From Curtobacterium sp. ISL-83 (lineage in GTDB: Bacteria; Actinomycetota; Actinomycetes; Actinomycetales; Microbacteriaceae): a stretch of 64,000 nucleotides of DNA. Shown piece after piece: positions 26,065 through 35,140 of this stretch (within the stretch, counting starts at the first letter, position 1; every line of letters starts with the position of its first letter). The translations under genes and the position numbers were made by a program. The stretch covers positions 62,001 to 126,000 of the forward strand of contig NZ_JAGGPH010000013.1 in assembly GCF_018613895.1 (NCBI RefSeq), in the 5' to 3' direction. The notes below the pieces were generated by a model. It was not told where the DNA came from. It worked only from the letters and a program-made list of their open reading frames with translations, and did no database searches.

Positions 26065-26078
26065 GGAGGCACGCCTCC
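26065..26078. terminator. short hairpin, GGAGGC family
   Basis: GGAGGC-AC-GCCTCC lies between the convergent alditol oxidase and 2H phosphoesterase genes, with a weaker outer GGTC/GACC pairing. It is a compact member of the repeat-type terminators. Confidence 0.45.
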
Positions 26079-26093
26079 CCTCCCACAGACCGG

Positions 26094-26588
26094 TCACGCG
26101 AGCGCAGTGACGGTCTTCGTCTCCCCGTCCCAGTGGCGCACCCCGCCGACGGCGAGCAGTTCGGGCAGCGGTGCGACGGCGAGCGCCGCGAGCGCTCGGG
26201 GCAGGTCCTCGTCGCGGACCCGGCGGGCGAGCGTCACGTGCGGTGACCACCGGCCGGGCAGCGAGGTCTCGAGTCCTCCCGGAGCCACCGCGTGCACGGC
26301 CTCGTGGAAGGCGGCGAGCGCCCGGTCGACGACCACGGCGCGGACCAGGACGTGCCGCCCGGCTCCGGCGTCGAACAGCAGGACCCCGCCGAGCCGGATG
26401 GTCGACGGCAACAGCACCGGGGTCGCCGCCGGCACGGGCAGCTCCGGCCCGGCGGCGAGCGTCACGTGCGGGCTGTTCGTCCCCGATCGGCCGAGACTCG
26501 GCAGGTCCGCGTCGACCAGGGCGGACCAGGCCGACCGGACCGCGGCGTCCGACGCTGGGTCGAGGACGAGTTCGATGCTGCGCACCAC
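26094..26588 (-). CDS. 2'-5' RNA ligase-like (2H) phosphoesterase
   Basis: This is a protein of about 164 residues with the two HxT motifs of the 2H superfamily: SPHVTLAAG near residue 40 and SPHVTLARR near residue 115. Members act on cyclic phosphates or 2',5' links in RNA. The start is uncertain: two tandem GTG codons (26588, 26585) give MVRSIELVLD or one residue less, and there is no clear ribosome binding site. Confidence 0.82.
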   Translation of the reverse strand: MVRSIELVLDPASDAAVRSAWSALVDADLPSLGRSGTNSPHVTLAAGPELPVPAATPVLLPSTIRLGGVLLFDAGAGRHVLVRAVVVDRALAAFHEAVHAVAPGGLETSLPGRWSPHVTLARRVRDEDLPRALAALAVAPLPELLAVGGVRHWDGETKTVTALA

Positions 26589-26647
26589 CCGAGTCAACCA
26601 AGCGGTGCCGTGCGACCGATGTAACACGGCGGAACGCAACTCGCACC

Positions 26648-26666
26648 GTGTCGGGTGGCCCGACAC
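26648..26666 (+). promoter_or_regulatory. strong hairpin in the metQ leader
   Basis: GTGTCGGG-TGG-CCCGACAC is a perfect 8-bp stem with a 3-nt loop, 67 nt before metQ. An ACACGG/CCGTGT pairing overlaps it on the 5' side, so two alternative folds are possible. It may be an attenuator, an operator or the end of the upstream transcription unit. No known SAM riboswitch core was recognised. Confidence 0.4.
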
Positions 26667-26732
26667 ACTCGACTCCACGCCGCGGACGACCGCGGTGCCC
26701 CACAGCACAGCACGGTCCCGAGGAGTTCCACC

Positions 26733-27692
26733 ATGTCCGCAGCACCCGCACTGCCCGAGAAGCCGAAGGGCAAGCGTCCGATCGGCTGGATCATCGCCGC
26801 CGCGGTCGTCGTCGTGGCGATCGTCGTCGCCGTCATCGTCGGGGCGGTCCGCTCCGGCAGCTCGGACGGCGCTGCTCCCGGCGCCGGCAGCGGCAGCCCG
26901 AAGACGGTCACGATCGGCGTCGCGGACAAGTCCCTGTCGTACTGGGCCACGTACACGAAGCTCGCGAAGGAGAAGCTCAACGTCACCGTCAAGCTGACGA
27001 ACTTCTCGGACTACTCGCTGCCGAACCCGGCACTCAAGGACGGCACGCTGGACATCAACCAGTTCCAGCACATCCAGTACCTCGCCGACTACAACGTCAC
27101 CGCGGGTGACTCCCTGCAGCCGATCGGGTCGACGGCGGTCTACCCGCTGCCGCTCTACTCGACGAAGTACCACAAGACCTCCGCGCTGCCGAGCGGCGCG
27201 AAGGTCGCGGTCCCGAACGACGCGATCAACGAGGCCCGCGCGCTGCTCATCCTGCAGGCGGCGAAGCTGGTCACCCTGAAGGACGGTGGCTCGGCGTTCG
27301 CCACGACGGACGACATCGTCACGCACAAGGTCGACGTCCAGCCGCTCGACGCCTCCCAGACCGCGAACGCCCTGCAGCAGGGCTCGGTCGACGCCGCCGT
27401 CGTGAACAACAACTTCGCCACCGCCGCCGGCCTGCCGATCTCGGACGCGATCTACCAGGACGACCCCGCGAGCGCGAGCGCAGCCCCCTACGTCAATGTG
27501 TTCGCCGTCCGCAAGGCGGACAAGGACAACACGACGTACCTGGCCCTCGCCAAGCTCTTCCAGGACTCCTCGGTCCAGAAGGTCTTCAAGAAGGACCTCC
27601 CGCAGGCGGTGTCCCGCAACGTGAGCGCGTCGACGCTGCAGAGCGAGCTCGCGAAGGTCGAGCAGGACGCGAAGGCGGCCAAGAAGGCGTGA
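26733..27692 (+). CDS. metQ: methionine ABC transporter, substrate-binding protein
   Basis: This is a 319-residue NlpA/MetQ family protein. It shows KTVTIGVADKSLSYWATYTK at the mature N-terminus, NFSDYSLPNPALKDGTLDIN, FQHIQYL and VNNNFATAAGL, all standard binding-site blocks. There is no lipobox Cys; a hydrophobic helix (about residues 22-43) anchors it to the membrane instead. AGGAG precedes the ATG. It is the first gene of metQ-metN-metI, coupled by GTGA overlaps. Confidence 0.92.
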   Translation: MSAAPALPEKPKGKRPIGWIIAAAVVVVAIVVAVIVGAVRSGSSDGAAPGAGSGSPKTVTIGVADKSLSYWATYTKLAKEKLNVTVKLTNFSDYSLPNPALKDGTLDINQFQHIQYLADYNVTAGDSLQPIGSTAVYPLPLYSTKYHKTSALPSGAKVAVPNDAINEARALLILQAAKLVTLKDGGSAFATTDDIVTHKVDVQPLDASQTANALQQGSVDAAVVNNNFATAAGLPISDAIYQDDPASASAAPYVNVFAVRKADKDNTTYLALAKLFQDSSVQKVFKKDLPQAVSRNVSASTLQSELAKVEQDAKAAKKA

Positions 27693-28729
27693 GCGCCCTC
27701 GTCGAACTCCGCGGCGTCTCGAAGCACTACCGCCGCGCCGACACCGGCGAGACCGTGGTGGCCGTCGAGGACGTCTCCCTGGACGTGCACCGTGGCGAGG
27801 TCCTCGGGGTCATCGGGTACTCCGGTGCCGGCAAGTCCACCCTGGTCCGGCTCGTCAACGCCCTGGAGCTCCCGAGCTCCGGCAACGTGACGGTCGCCGG
27901 CCAGGACCTGACGGCGATCCCCGAGCGGGATCGCCGTCAGGCGCGTCGGAAGATCGGCATGATCTTCCAGCAGTTCAACCTGTTCCGGTCGCGGACGATC
28001 GCCGGCAACGTGGCGTACCCGCTCAAGGTCGCTGGTGTCCCGAAGGACGAACGGGACCGCCGCGTGGCGGAACTCCTGGACTTCGTCGGCCTGCTCGAGC
28101 GTGCCCACGCCTACCCGGAGCAGCTCTCCGGTGGCCAGAAGCAGCGCGTCGGGATCGCGCGTGCCCTCGCGACGAACCCGGAGCTGCTGCTCGCCGACGA
28201 GGCGACCAGTGCGCTCGACCCGGACACGACCGCCGAGGTGCTCGCGCTCCTCCGCCGCGTCAACCGCGAACTCGGCGTCACCATCGTCGTGATCACCCAC
28301 GAGATGGACGCCGTCCGGCAGATCGCCGACCGTGTGGCCGTGATGGAGCAGGGCCGGGTCGTCGAGGTGGGTGGCGTCTACGAGGTCTTCTCCGCCCCGC
28401 AGACCGACGCCGCCCAACGCTTCGTCCGGACCGCGCTGCACGATCGCCCGTCCGCCGAACAGCTCTCCCGACTCCGTGAGCACCACCCCGGACGGATCGT
28501 CACCGTGCAGATCACCGACGAGCAGGGCCTGCAGAACCGCATCGACCGGGTCTGGCGAGATCACGACATCGCCGCCGAGCTGGTGTTCGGCGGTGTCGGC
28601 GAGATCCGGGAACGCCGCATCGGTTCGCTCACCTACGAGCTCACGGCCGCGGACGGTCCGTCGATCGACCGCGCGCTCGTGGCGCTCCGGACCGCCGGCA
28701 TCACCGTGGACGAGGAGGCCGCCGCGTGA
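27689..28729 (+). CDS. metN: methionine ABC transporter, ATPase
   Basis: This 346-residue ATPase has a Walker A GYSGAGKST, Q-loop FQQFNLF, signature LSGGQKQRVGIARAL, Walker B LLLADEATSALD and H-loop ITHEMD. After about residue 265 lies the NIL domain (IVTVQITDEQGLQNRIDRVW) that binds methionine and inhibits transport when methionine is plentiful. The GTG start overlaps the metQ stop. Confidence 0.96.
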   Translation: MSALVELRGVSKHYRRADTGETVVAVEDVSLDVHRGEVLGVIGYSGAGKSTLVRLVNALELPSSGNVTVAGQDLTAIPERDRRQARRKIGMIFQQFNLFRSRTIAGNVAYPLKVAGVPKDERDRRVAELLDFVGLLERAHAYPEQLSGGQKQRVGIARALATNPELLLADEATSALDPDTTAEVLALLRRVNRELGVTIVVITHEMDAVRQIADRVAVMEQGRVVEVGGVYEVFSAPQTDAAQRFVRTALHDRPSAEQLSRLREHHPGRIVTVQITDEQGLQNRIDRVWRDHDIAAELVFGGVGEIRERRIGSLTYELTAADGPSIDRALVALRTAGITVDEEAAA

Positions 28730-29397
28730 ACAACACCTTCCAGAGCGTGATCGACACGTTCGACGTCTTCGTCTCCTCGATCCGCGACACCATCGTGATG
28801 TCGCTCGTCTCCCTCGTGATCGCAGGGGTCATCGGGCTCGCGCTCGGCCTCGCGCTCTACGCGACCCGTCCGGGCAACCTGCTCGGCAGCCGGACCGGGT
28901 ACACGATCCTGAACGTCGTCGTGAACCTTGTCCGCCCGATCCCGTTCGTGATCTTCCTGGCCGCGATCGCCCCGCTGTCACGGGTGGTCGTGCAGACGAC
29001 GATCGGCGTCCCGGCGGTGACGTTCGCGATCTCGCTGGCCGCGTCCTTCGCGGTCGCGAGGATCGTCGAGCAGAACCTGCTCTCGGTCGACCCCGGTGTG
29101 GTCGAGGCGGCACGGGCGTCGGGTGCGCACCCGATGGGCATCCTGCTCACGGTGCTCATCCCCGAGGGCCTCGGTCCGCTCATCCTCGGCTACACGTTCA
29201 TCTACGTCGGCATCGTCGACATGACCGCACAGGGCGCGCTGATCGGTGGCGGCGGCCTGGGCGAGTACGCGATCACCTACGGGTCGCAGCGCTACGACTG
29301 GTGGATCGTGTACGTCTCGGTCGCCGTGATCGTCGTCATCGTGCAGCTCGGCCAGTTCATCGGCAACCGACTCGCCAGGGCGACGCTCCGTCGCTGA
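28726..29397 (+). CDS. metI: methionine ABC transporter, permease
   Basis: This is a 223-residue permease with five helices. The EAA-type coupling loop is EAARASGAHPMGILLTVLIP, and the C-terminal half holds GGGGLGEYAITYGSQRYDWW, typical of MetI. The GTG start overlaps the metN stop. A very strong terminator follows. Confidence 0.95.
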   Translation: MNNTFQSVIDTFDVFVSSIRDTIVMSLVSLVIAGVIGLALGLALYATRPGNLLGSRTGYTILNVVVNLVRPIPFVIFLAAIAPLSRVVVQTTIGVPAVTFAISLAASFAVARIVEQNLLSVDPGVVEAARASGAHPMGILLTVLIPEGLGPLILGYTFIYVGIVDMTAQGALIGGGGLGEYAITYGSQRYDWWIVYVSVAVIVVIVQLGQFIGNRLARATLRR

Positions 29398-29424
29398 CGC
29401 ACGTGGTGCAGTCTGCGACGCACG

Positions 29425-29465
29425 GGAGGCCCGGTGCCGGTCCACGGGACCGGCACCGGGCCTCC
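29425..29465. terminator. very strong bidirectional terminator
   Basis: GGAGGCCCGGTGCCGGTCC (29425-29443) pairs over all 19 bp with GGACCGGCACCGGGCCTCC (29447-29465) across a 3-nt loop. It separates metI from the convergent phosphatase-fold gene. The stem base GGAGGC is shared with the other repeat-type hairpins. Confidence 0.88.
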
Positions 29466-29498
29466 AGTCGGTCGCCCTGGCGCGTCGGGGACGCGAGG

Positions 29499-30275
29499 TC
29501 AGGCGGCGGGCACGTCCACGGTCTCGACGGCGCCGGTCGCGCCCGGGTGCTCGTAGTGCGCGCGCACCAGGATCGGCCGGTGGTCGGAGATGCCCGCGGG
29601 CAGGGTCTCGACGCCGGCGATGTGCAGTCCGACGCTCGTCGCGAAGTCGAAGTGCCCGGTGAACTTCCGGTACCGCAGGTAGGTGGGCTGGTCGGAGAGC
29701 GACAGCGCGAAGCCGTGCTGCTCGATCTTCCGCCGCAGGTTCGTCTGGAACCAGGGGTAGTTGAAGTCGCCGACCATGATCGCGGGGGCCTCGGTCGACA
29801 GGTCGCGGACGAACTGGTGCGCGGCCTCGATCTGCTTGCGACGCAGGGAGTTGGTGGCGGTCAGCGGGGAGGCGTGGAACGAGGCGACGATGACCTCGGC
29901 GTCGGCCTGGTGGTCATGGAGGTGCATCGCGATGAGGCGCTCGTGCGCGGGCGCCAGCACACGGTCGTGCAGCGACTTCTGCAGCGAGTGGATGCTGAAG
30001 TCCTGCACGTCGAAGCGGTCGTCGCGCTTGTAGATCGCGAGCCCGAGTCGGTTCGCCTTCGTCGAGGCGGCCAGGGACAACCCGGCGATCGACTGCGCGA
30101 GGTCGTTGCTGTCGCACTCCTGGACGCACAGGACGTCCGCGTCGCTCGCTTCGACCAGCGCGGCGAGCTCGCTGTTCGCGGCGTGTTCACGCAGGTTGTA
30201 GCTGACGACGCGGAGGGGGATCGGTGGTGCAGCGGTGTCCGCTGCGGAGGTCTCGTGCTGCTCTGGCACCGCCAT
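29499..30275 (-). CDS. endonuclease/exonuclease/phosphatase family protein
   Basis: This is a 258-residue DNase I-like fold protein. RVVSYNLREH, LCVQECDSND, IVASFHASPL, MVGDFNYPWF and the final GISDHRPILVRA are the conserved metal and catalytic blocks (Asn, Glu, His, Asp-Asn, Asp-His). There is no signal peptide, so it is cytoplasmic. The substrate, nucleic acid or phosphoester, is unknown. GGAAGG precedes the ATG. Confidence 0.9.
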   Translation of the reverse strand: MAVPEQHETSAADTAAPPIPLRVVSYNLREHAANSELAALVEASDADVLCVQECDSNDLAQSIAGLSLAASTKANRLGLAIYKRDDRFDVQDFSIHSLQKSLHDRVLAPAHERLIAMHLHDHQADAEVIVASFHASPLTATNSLRRKQIEAAHQFVRDLSTEAPAIMVGDFNYPWFQTNLRRKIEQHGFALSLSDQPTYLRYRKFTGHFDFATSVGLHIAGVETLPAGISDHRPILVRAHYEHPGATGAVETVDVPAA

Positions 30276-30410
30276 GCTGCCTTCCGTCCTGGTCTGCTGC
30301 TCACCCTGCCGCGGTAACCGTACTCGGGCACGGCAAGCAGTTGCTGAGACTGTAGCGTCCGCCGGGTTTCGGGCGCGTGACGGGCGCGGGAACGGTCTGC
30401 CGTGCTGCGG

Positions 30411-31814
30411 TCAGGCGCGGACGCGTCGGGCGGGTCTGACGGTCTCCCCCGCGGTGCGGCTCATCAGGAGACCTTCCAGGCAGGCGACGGCGAGCAGCAC
30501 GGCGATCACCCAGAACGTCACCTGGTACGGCCCGCTCGCCCCGAGCCCGGCGGCTGCACGCAGGACGACGGCGGCGACCGCGACGCCGAACCCCGCGGCC
30601 GTCTGCTGCAGCGTCGACGAGAGCGTGTTCGCCGGGGTCATGTCCTGCTGCTCGACGTCGGCGAAGGCGATCGTGTTGTAGGCCGTGAACCCCACCGAGC
30701 GTGCGGCGCCGCTGACCACGAGCAGCACGGCGAGCAGCCAGAACGGGGTGTCCTCGGTCATGAACGCCATCGCGACCACCGTCAGTGCCGCGACGGACGT
30801 GGCGACGATGATGACCGCGCGGTACCCGAACCACCGCAGGAACGGCGTGGTCATCGGCTTGATGCCGAGGTTGCCGACGAAGACCCAGAGCACCGCCGAG
30901 CCAGCGAGCACGGCGCTCCACCCCCAGGCGTCCTGGAAGAGCAGCGGCAGGACGAAGGGCACCGCGGAGACGGCGAGCCGGAACAGGCTGCCCCCGGCGT
31001 GCGAGATCCGGAAGGTCTCGAGCCGGAACGCGTCGAGCCCCATGATCGGGTGTGCGGCTCGCCGGAAGTGCCGGACGGCCGACCAGCAGCACACCGCGCC
31101 GACGACCCCGGCGACGACGACCGCGACGATCGGGACGCGGTCGAGCGCCAGCAGTGACGCCATCACCACGAGCGCGCCGAGGCCGAGGCACGCGAGCACC
31201 GAGCCGAACCAGTCGAACGGCACGCGCTCCGGTGCCCGCTCCTGCGGGACGAGCACGAGCGCGGCGACGAAGGCGACGACCCCGAGCGGGAGGTTGATCA
31301 GGAAGATCCAGTGCCAGCCGACGGTGTCGACGAGCACCCCGCCGACGAAGGGCGCGATGATCGGCGCCGCGAGGGCCGGCCAGGTGAGGATCGCGATGGC
31401 GGTCACGAGCTGGTCGCGCCCGGCGCTCCGGAGGACGACGAGGCGGCCGACGGGCACCATCAACGCCCCGCCGAGCCCCTGCACGATGCGCCAGATCGTC
31501 AGGTCGACGAGCCCGGTGGAGAGCGCGCACAGCGCGGACGCCACGGTGAACAGCGCGATCGCGGATGCGAACACGGTCCGCGAACCGATGCGGTCGGTCA
31601 GCCAGCCGCTGACCGGGATGAACACGGCCAGGGTGACGAGGTACGCGGTGATCGTGACGCCGACGGCCGCCGGGTCGACGCCGAGGTCCCGTCCCATCGC
31701 GGGGGCGGCGGTCGCCAGGATCGTGCCGTCCAGGAGCTCCATGAAGTAGGTGCCCGCGACGAGCACGGCCACCGCGGTGCTGCTCCGTCGTCTCGTCGTC
31801 ATCGTCGCCGTCAT
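30411..31814 (-). CDS. MFS transporter, DHA2 family
   Basis: This 467-residue exporter has 12-14 helices. It contains MELLDGTILATAAPAMGRDL (motif D1), the motif A region WLTDRIGSRTVFASAIALF, and WPALAAPIIAPFVGGVLVDT (motif C). The start may be 31814 or 31802, both in frame. It shares a 158-nt divergent region with the catabolic operon starting at 31973, so a functional link is possible but unproven. Confidence 0.9.
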   Translation of the reverse strand: MTATMTTRRRSSTAVAVLVAGTYFMELLDGTILATAAPAMGRDLGVDPAAVGVTITAYLVTLAVFIPVSGWLTDRIGSRTVFASAIALFTVASALCALSTGLVDLTIWRIVQGLGGALMVPVGRLVVLRSAGRDQLVTAIAILTWPALAAPIIAPFVGGVLVDTVGWHWIFLINLPLGVVAFVAALVLVPQERAPERVPFDWFGSVLACLGLGALVVMASLLALDRVPIVAVVVAGVVGAVCCWSAVRHFRRAAHPIMGLDAFRLETFRISHAGGSLFRLAVSAVPFVLPLLFQDAWGWSAVLAGSAVLWVFVGNLGIKPMTTPFLRWFGYRAVIIVATSVAALTVVAMAFMTEDTPFWLLAVLLVVSGAARSVGFTAYNTIAFADVEQQDMTPANTLSSTLQQTAAGFGVAVAAVVLRAAAGLGASGPYQVTFWVIAVLLAVACLEGLLMSRTAGETVRPARRVRA

Positions 31815-31972
31815 CAGCGGAGATGCTATGCCCGCCCGACGACGGAGGCTGGCGCGTGACGACGACTGTCCGCGCAGCGCTTCTGCAGTGCAGAATGACC
31901 GCCACCGTGGCATTGCCCCGCGACACCCCGGGCGGGGAACGTGGGGGCACCGCGACGACGACTGGAGGATCG

Positions 31973-33259
31973 ATGACGACCACCCGCACGAGCGCGGCTG
32001 CCCCTGTGCCCGCGTCTGGCGCTGTGCCCGCTGCGGTTCCCGGCACGGTGACGACGAAGGGTGCCTGGGACCCGTCCGCGCCGACGCCGCACCACGTGCT
32101 CGACCACGCGCACCTGCCGGTGATGACGCTGCGGCAGTCCGCGCTCGAGAACAACACGGCGGTCATGCAGGCCTACGTCGACCGCCAGGGCTTCCTGTTC
32201 GCGCCGCACATGAAGACGCACATGGCCCCCGCGCTCGCCCGACGCCAGATCGACGCCGGTGCGTGGGGTGTGACCGTCGCCTCGGTCCAGCAGGCGATGG
32301 TCGCGTGGGAGCACGGCATGCACCGGATCATCGTCGCGAACGAGCTCCTCGACCCCGCCGGACTCGCGTGGCTCGCCACCCGCCGCGGTCTCGACCCGGA
32401 CGCCGACGTGGTGTGCTGGATCGACTCCGTGGCCGGGGTCGAGGCCGCCGTCGCCGCACAGCAGGCGGTGGGCGGCGCCCTGCACGTGCTCGTCGAGGTC
32501 GGGTTCCCCGGCGGGCGCACCGGGGTCCGCACGCCCGAGCAGGCCGAAGCCCTCGCCCGGGCCGCGTCCGACGCGGGCCTCGTGCTCCGCGGGGTGTCCG
32601 GGTACGAGGGCGGGCTGCCCGGCGTGGACGCCGCACGGGACTACGTGGCCGGCGTGCTCCGGGTCGCCGTGGCCGTCCGGCCGCTCGTGCCCGGGCCGCG
32701 TGCACTCCTCAGCATGGGCGGCAGCGCGTGGTTCGACGCCGTGGCCGACGCCGTCTCCGCCCGCACCGACGACCTGGACGTCGTGCTGCGGTCCGGCGCC
32801 TCCCTCACCCACGACGACGGCTTCTACGCGGAACGGACGCCCTTCGGCCGACGACCGGCCGAAGGCGCACTGCTGCCCGCGATCGAGGTCTGGGGGCGCG
32901 TCACCTCCTGCCCGGAACCCGGACTCGCCCTGGTCGCGGTCGGCAAGCGGGACATCTCCTTCGACGAGGGACTCCCCGTCGTGCGCTCGATCCGCCGGGC
33001 GGCGCACACGCCGGACCCGGGGCCGGGAGGCTCGGCACCGGTCCCCGGGTCCGTCCCACCGCCCGGGGCGGTCACCGTCACCCGGTTGGACGACCAGCAC
33101 TGCTACCTGGCGGTCGACGAGGAACGGGTCGGTCTGACGCCCGGAGACGTCGTCGTGTTCGGGATCTCGCACCCCTGCACGGTGTTCGACAAGTGGCGGG
33201 CGGTCCACGTCATCGACGACGACGACACCGTCCTCGAGACGATCGCGACGTGGTTCTGA
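31973..33259 (+). CDS. type III PLP-dependent lyase (D-threonine aldolase/D-serine dehydratase-like)
   Basis: This 428-residue protein has an alanine-racemase-type barrel (about 55-290), with FLFAPHMKTHMAPALARRQI carrying the PLP lysine. A C-terminal beta domain (about 350-425) has DQHCYLAVDE and FGISHPCTVFDKWRAVHVID, where the His and Cys match the metal ligands of D-serine dehydratase-like enzymes. Family members split D-threonine, D-serine or D-glucosaminate. With KDG kinase and KDPG aldolase downstream, D-glucosaminate dehydratase (giving 2-keto-3-deoxygluconate) is my preferred reading. TGGAGG precedes the ATG. Confidence 0.85.
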   Translation: MTTTRTSAAAPVPASGAVPAAVPGTVTTKGAWDPSAPTPHHVLDHAHLPVMTLRQSALENNTAVMQAYVDRQGFLFAPHMKTHMAPALARRQIDAGAWGVTVASVQQAMVAWEHGMHRIIVANELLDPAGLAWLATRRGLDPDADVVCWIDSVAGVEAAVAAQQAVGGALHVLVEVGFPGGRTGVRTPEQAEALARAASDAGLVLRGVSGYEGGLPGVDAARDYVAGVLRVAVAVRPLVPGPRALLSMGGSAWFDAVADAVSARTDDLDVVLRSGASLTHDDGFYAERTPFGRRPAEGALLPAIEVWGRVTSCPEPGLALVAVGKRDISFDEGLPVVRSIRRAAHTPDPGPGGSAPVPGSVPPPGAVTVTRLDDQHCYLAVDEERVGLTPGDVVVFGISHPCTVFDKWRAVHVIDDDDTVLETIATWF

Positions 33260-34098
33260 TGCGCGCGACGCTGCCGGCCTCCGAACCCGGGGACATGCCG
33301 GCACGCAACGCCGCGCTGTCCCTCCGCCGCGGGCTCCGGTTGCTCGACCGCATCGCCGACCGCACGCGCAACGGCGAGCCCTCGGTGTCCCTCGGCGAGC
33401 TGGCGGCGGACCTCGGCACGTCGAAGTCGACGGTCCTGCGACTCACCGCCCCGATGGTCGAGAACGACCTGCTGCGCCGGACCCCGGACGCGGGCTTCAC
33501 GCTCGGGCTCGGCGCGCTCCTGCTCGGACAGAGCTACCTCGAGGGCATCGACCTCCGCTCGGCCGCCGCACCGTTCCTCCGCCGCACCGCCGAACGCACC
33601 GGCCTGACGTGCCACCTCGTGGTGCCGGACGGCACCGACATCGTGTACGTCGACAAGGTCGAGACCCGCGGTACGGTCCGGATGGGGTCGCGGATCGGCA
33701 ACCGCCTGCCGATGCGGAACACCGCGTCGGGCAAAGCGATCGTGGCGTTCGGGGAACCCGAGCTCCTCGACCGCGTGCTCGCCGAACCGGCCACCGCGAT
33801 GACGGAGCACTCGATCACCGACGACGACCGCTGGCGGGACGAGGTCGAACGGACCCACGGCCGCGGGTACGGCATCGACGACCGTGAGAACGAGCCTGAC
33901 ATCCGGTGCGTCGCCGCGCCCGTCCTCGACCACGCCAACCAGGTCGTCGGCGCGATGAGCATCTCCGGCCTGGCGACACGGTTCCCCGCGGCTGCGGTGC
34001 GGGAACTCGGGCTCGGGGTCGTCCGGACCGCCCAGGAGATCTCCGTCGCCCTCGGGTCGTCCTCGGCGCAGCTCGCCCTCGCCAGGAGCGTCCGGTGA
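33259..34098 (+). CDS. IclR family transcriptional regulator
   Basis: This is a 279-residue regulator. The winged helix lies at about residues 20-80 (LGELAADLGTSKSTVLRLTA) and the IclR effector domain at about 95-265 (ERTGLTCHLVVPDGTDIVYV, MRNTASGKAI, GYGIDDRENEPDIRCVAAPV). It starts inside the lyase stop (TGATG) and ends overlapping the kinase start, so it sits in the operon it probably controls. The effector may be a pathway intermediate such as KDG or KDPG. Confidence 0.92.
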   Translation: MRATLPASEPGDMPARNAALSLRRGLRLLDRIADRTRNGEPSVSLGELAADLGTSKSTVLRLTAPMVENDLLRRTPDAGFTLGLGALLLGQSYLEGIDLRSAAAPFLRRTAERTGLTCHLVVPDGTDIVYVDKVETRGTVRMGSRIGNRLPMRNTASGKAIVAFGEPELLDRVLAEPATAMTEHSITDDDRWRDEVERTHGRGYGIDDRENEPDIRCVAAPVLDHANQVVGAMSISGLATRFPAAAVRELGLGVVRTAQEISVALGSSSAQLALARSVR

Positions 34099-35099
34099 CG
34101 GGGCGGGTCCTGACGATCGGTGAGACCATGCTGCTCCTCACCGGGCAGGGGGTCGGCGCGGTCTCCGACCTCGAGGCCGTGACGGTCGACACCGGCGGCG
34201 CCGAGAGCAACGTCGCGATCGGCCTGGCCCGCGCCGGGGTCCCCGTCACCTGGGTGGGCCGCGTCGGGACGGACCCGGCAGGCGACCGGGTGCTCGACGA
34301 CGTCGCGCGGGAGGGCGTGGACGTCATCGCCGTGCGCGATGCGGAGCGGTCGACCGGGATCATGATGAAGGAGCGGCTCGACGACGGCCGGACCCGGGTG
34401 ACGTACCACCGGCGGGGATCGGCGGCCTCGGCGTTCACCCCCGAGGACGTCCCGGCGAGCGTCGTCGAGACGGCGGCCCTCGTGCACGTCACCGGCATCA
34501 CGCTCGCCCTGTCCGACAGCGCCGCCGACACCGTGACCGCCGTGCTCGACCGCGCCGAGCAGTCGGGTGTCCCGGTGTCCTTCGACGTGAACCACCGGCC
34601 GAAGCTCATCGACGCGGAGACCGCACGCGCGCGGTACCGCGACGTGGTCCGGCGTTCCGACATCGTGTTCGCCGGCGACGACGAGGCGCGTCTGGTGCTC
34701 GGCCGCGACGAACCGGGCGACGACGAGGACGACGCCGACGTCCTCGCACACGCGTTGGCGGCGATGGCCCGGGGCCGCGCGGTCGTGAAGCTCGGCTCGC
34801 GGGGGGCGGTCGCCTCCATCGACGGCGTCCTGTTCCGTCGGTCAGCCACCCCCGTCCGGGTCGTCGACCCCGTGGGGGCCGGGGACGCCTTCGTCGCCGG
34901 CTGGCTCGCCGCCGCGCTGGCGGGGGCGGCGCCGACGCTGGCACTGGACCGGGCCGCCGATGCCGGGGCCCTCGCCTGCACGGTCCCGAGCGACTGGCAC
35001 CGCCCCGACCCCGCGGGGCTGTCCGGCACCGACAGCCCGGAGCGGGTCGACCACGCGGAACGGGTCGACCACGCGGTGCACGACCGCGTCGACCGCTGA
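34095..35099 (+). CDS. kdgK: 2-keto-3-deoxygluconate kinase-like (PfkB family)
   Basis: This 334-residue ribokinase-fold enzyme shows VDTGGAESNVAIGLARAG, the first PfkB signature. It ends with VDPVGAGDAFVAGWLAAAL, which carries the anion hole and catalytic Asp. FDVNHRPKLIDAETARARYR is characteristic of KDG kinases. It would phosphorylate KDG to KDPG for the next enzyme. The tail carries a short repeat (ERVDHAERVDHAVHDRVDR). The GTG start overlaps the IclR stop. Confidence 0.87.
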   Translation: MTGRVLTIGETMLLLTGQGVGAVSDLEAVTVDTGGAESNVAIGLARAGVPVTWVGRVGTDPAGDRVLDDVAREGVDVIAVRDAERSTGIMMKERLDDGRTRVTYHRRGSAASAFTPEDVPASVVETAALVHVTGITLALSDSAADTVTAVLDRAEQSGVPVSFDVNHRPKLIDAETARARYRDVVRRSDIVFAGDDEARLVLGRDEPGDDEDDADVLAHALAAMARGRAVVKLGSRGAVASIDGVLFRRSATPVRVVDPVGAGDAFVAGWLAAALAGAAPTLALDRAADAGALACTVPSDWHRPDPAGLSGTDSPERVDHAERVDHAVHDRVDR

Positions 35100-35140
35100 C
35101 CGCCCTCCCGATCACGAGCACGAGCACGAGGAAGCGCACG

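Noticed and set aside
26589-26732. SAM riboswitch before metQ
   Set aside because: No known SAM-I/IV core was seen; only hairpins are reported.
31826-33304. Minus-strand frame of 492 codons opposite the PLP lyase
   Set aside because: The plus strand has the PLP-lysine motif, a ribosome binding site and coupled neighbours; the antisense frame has none.
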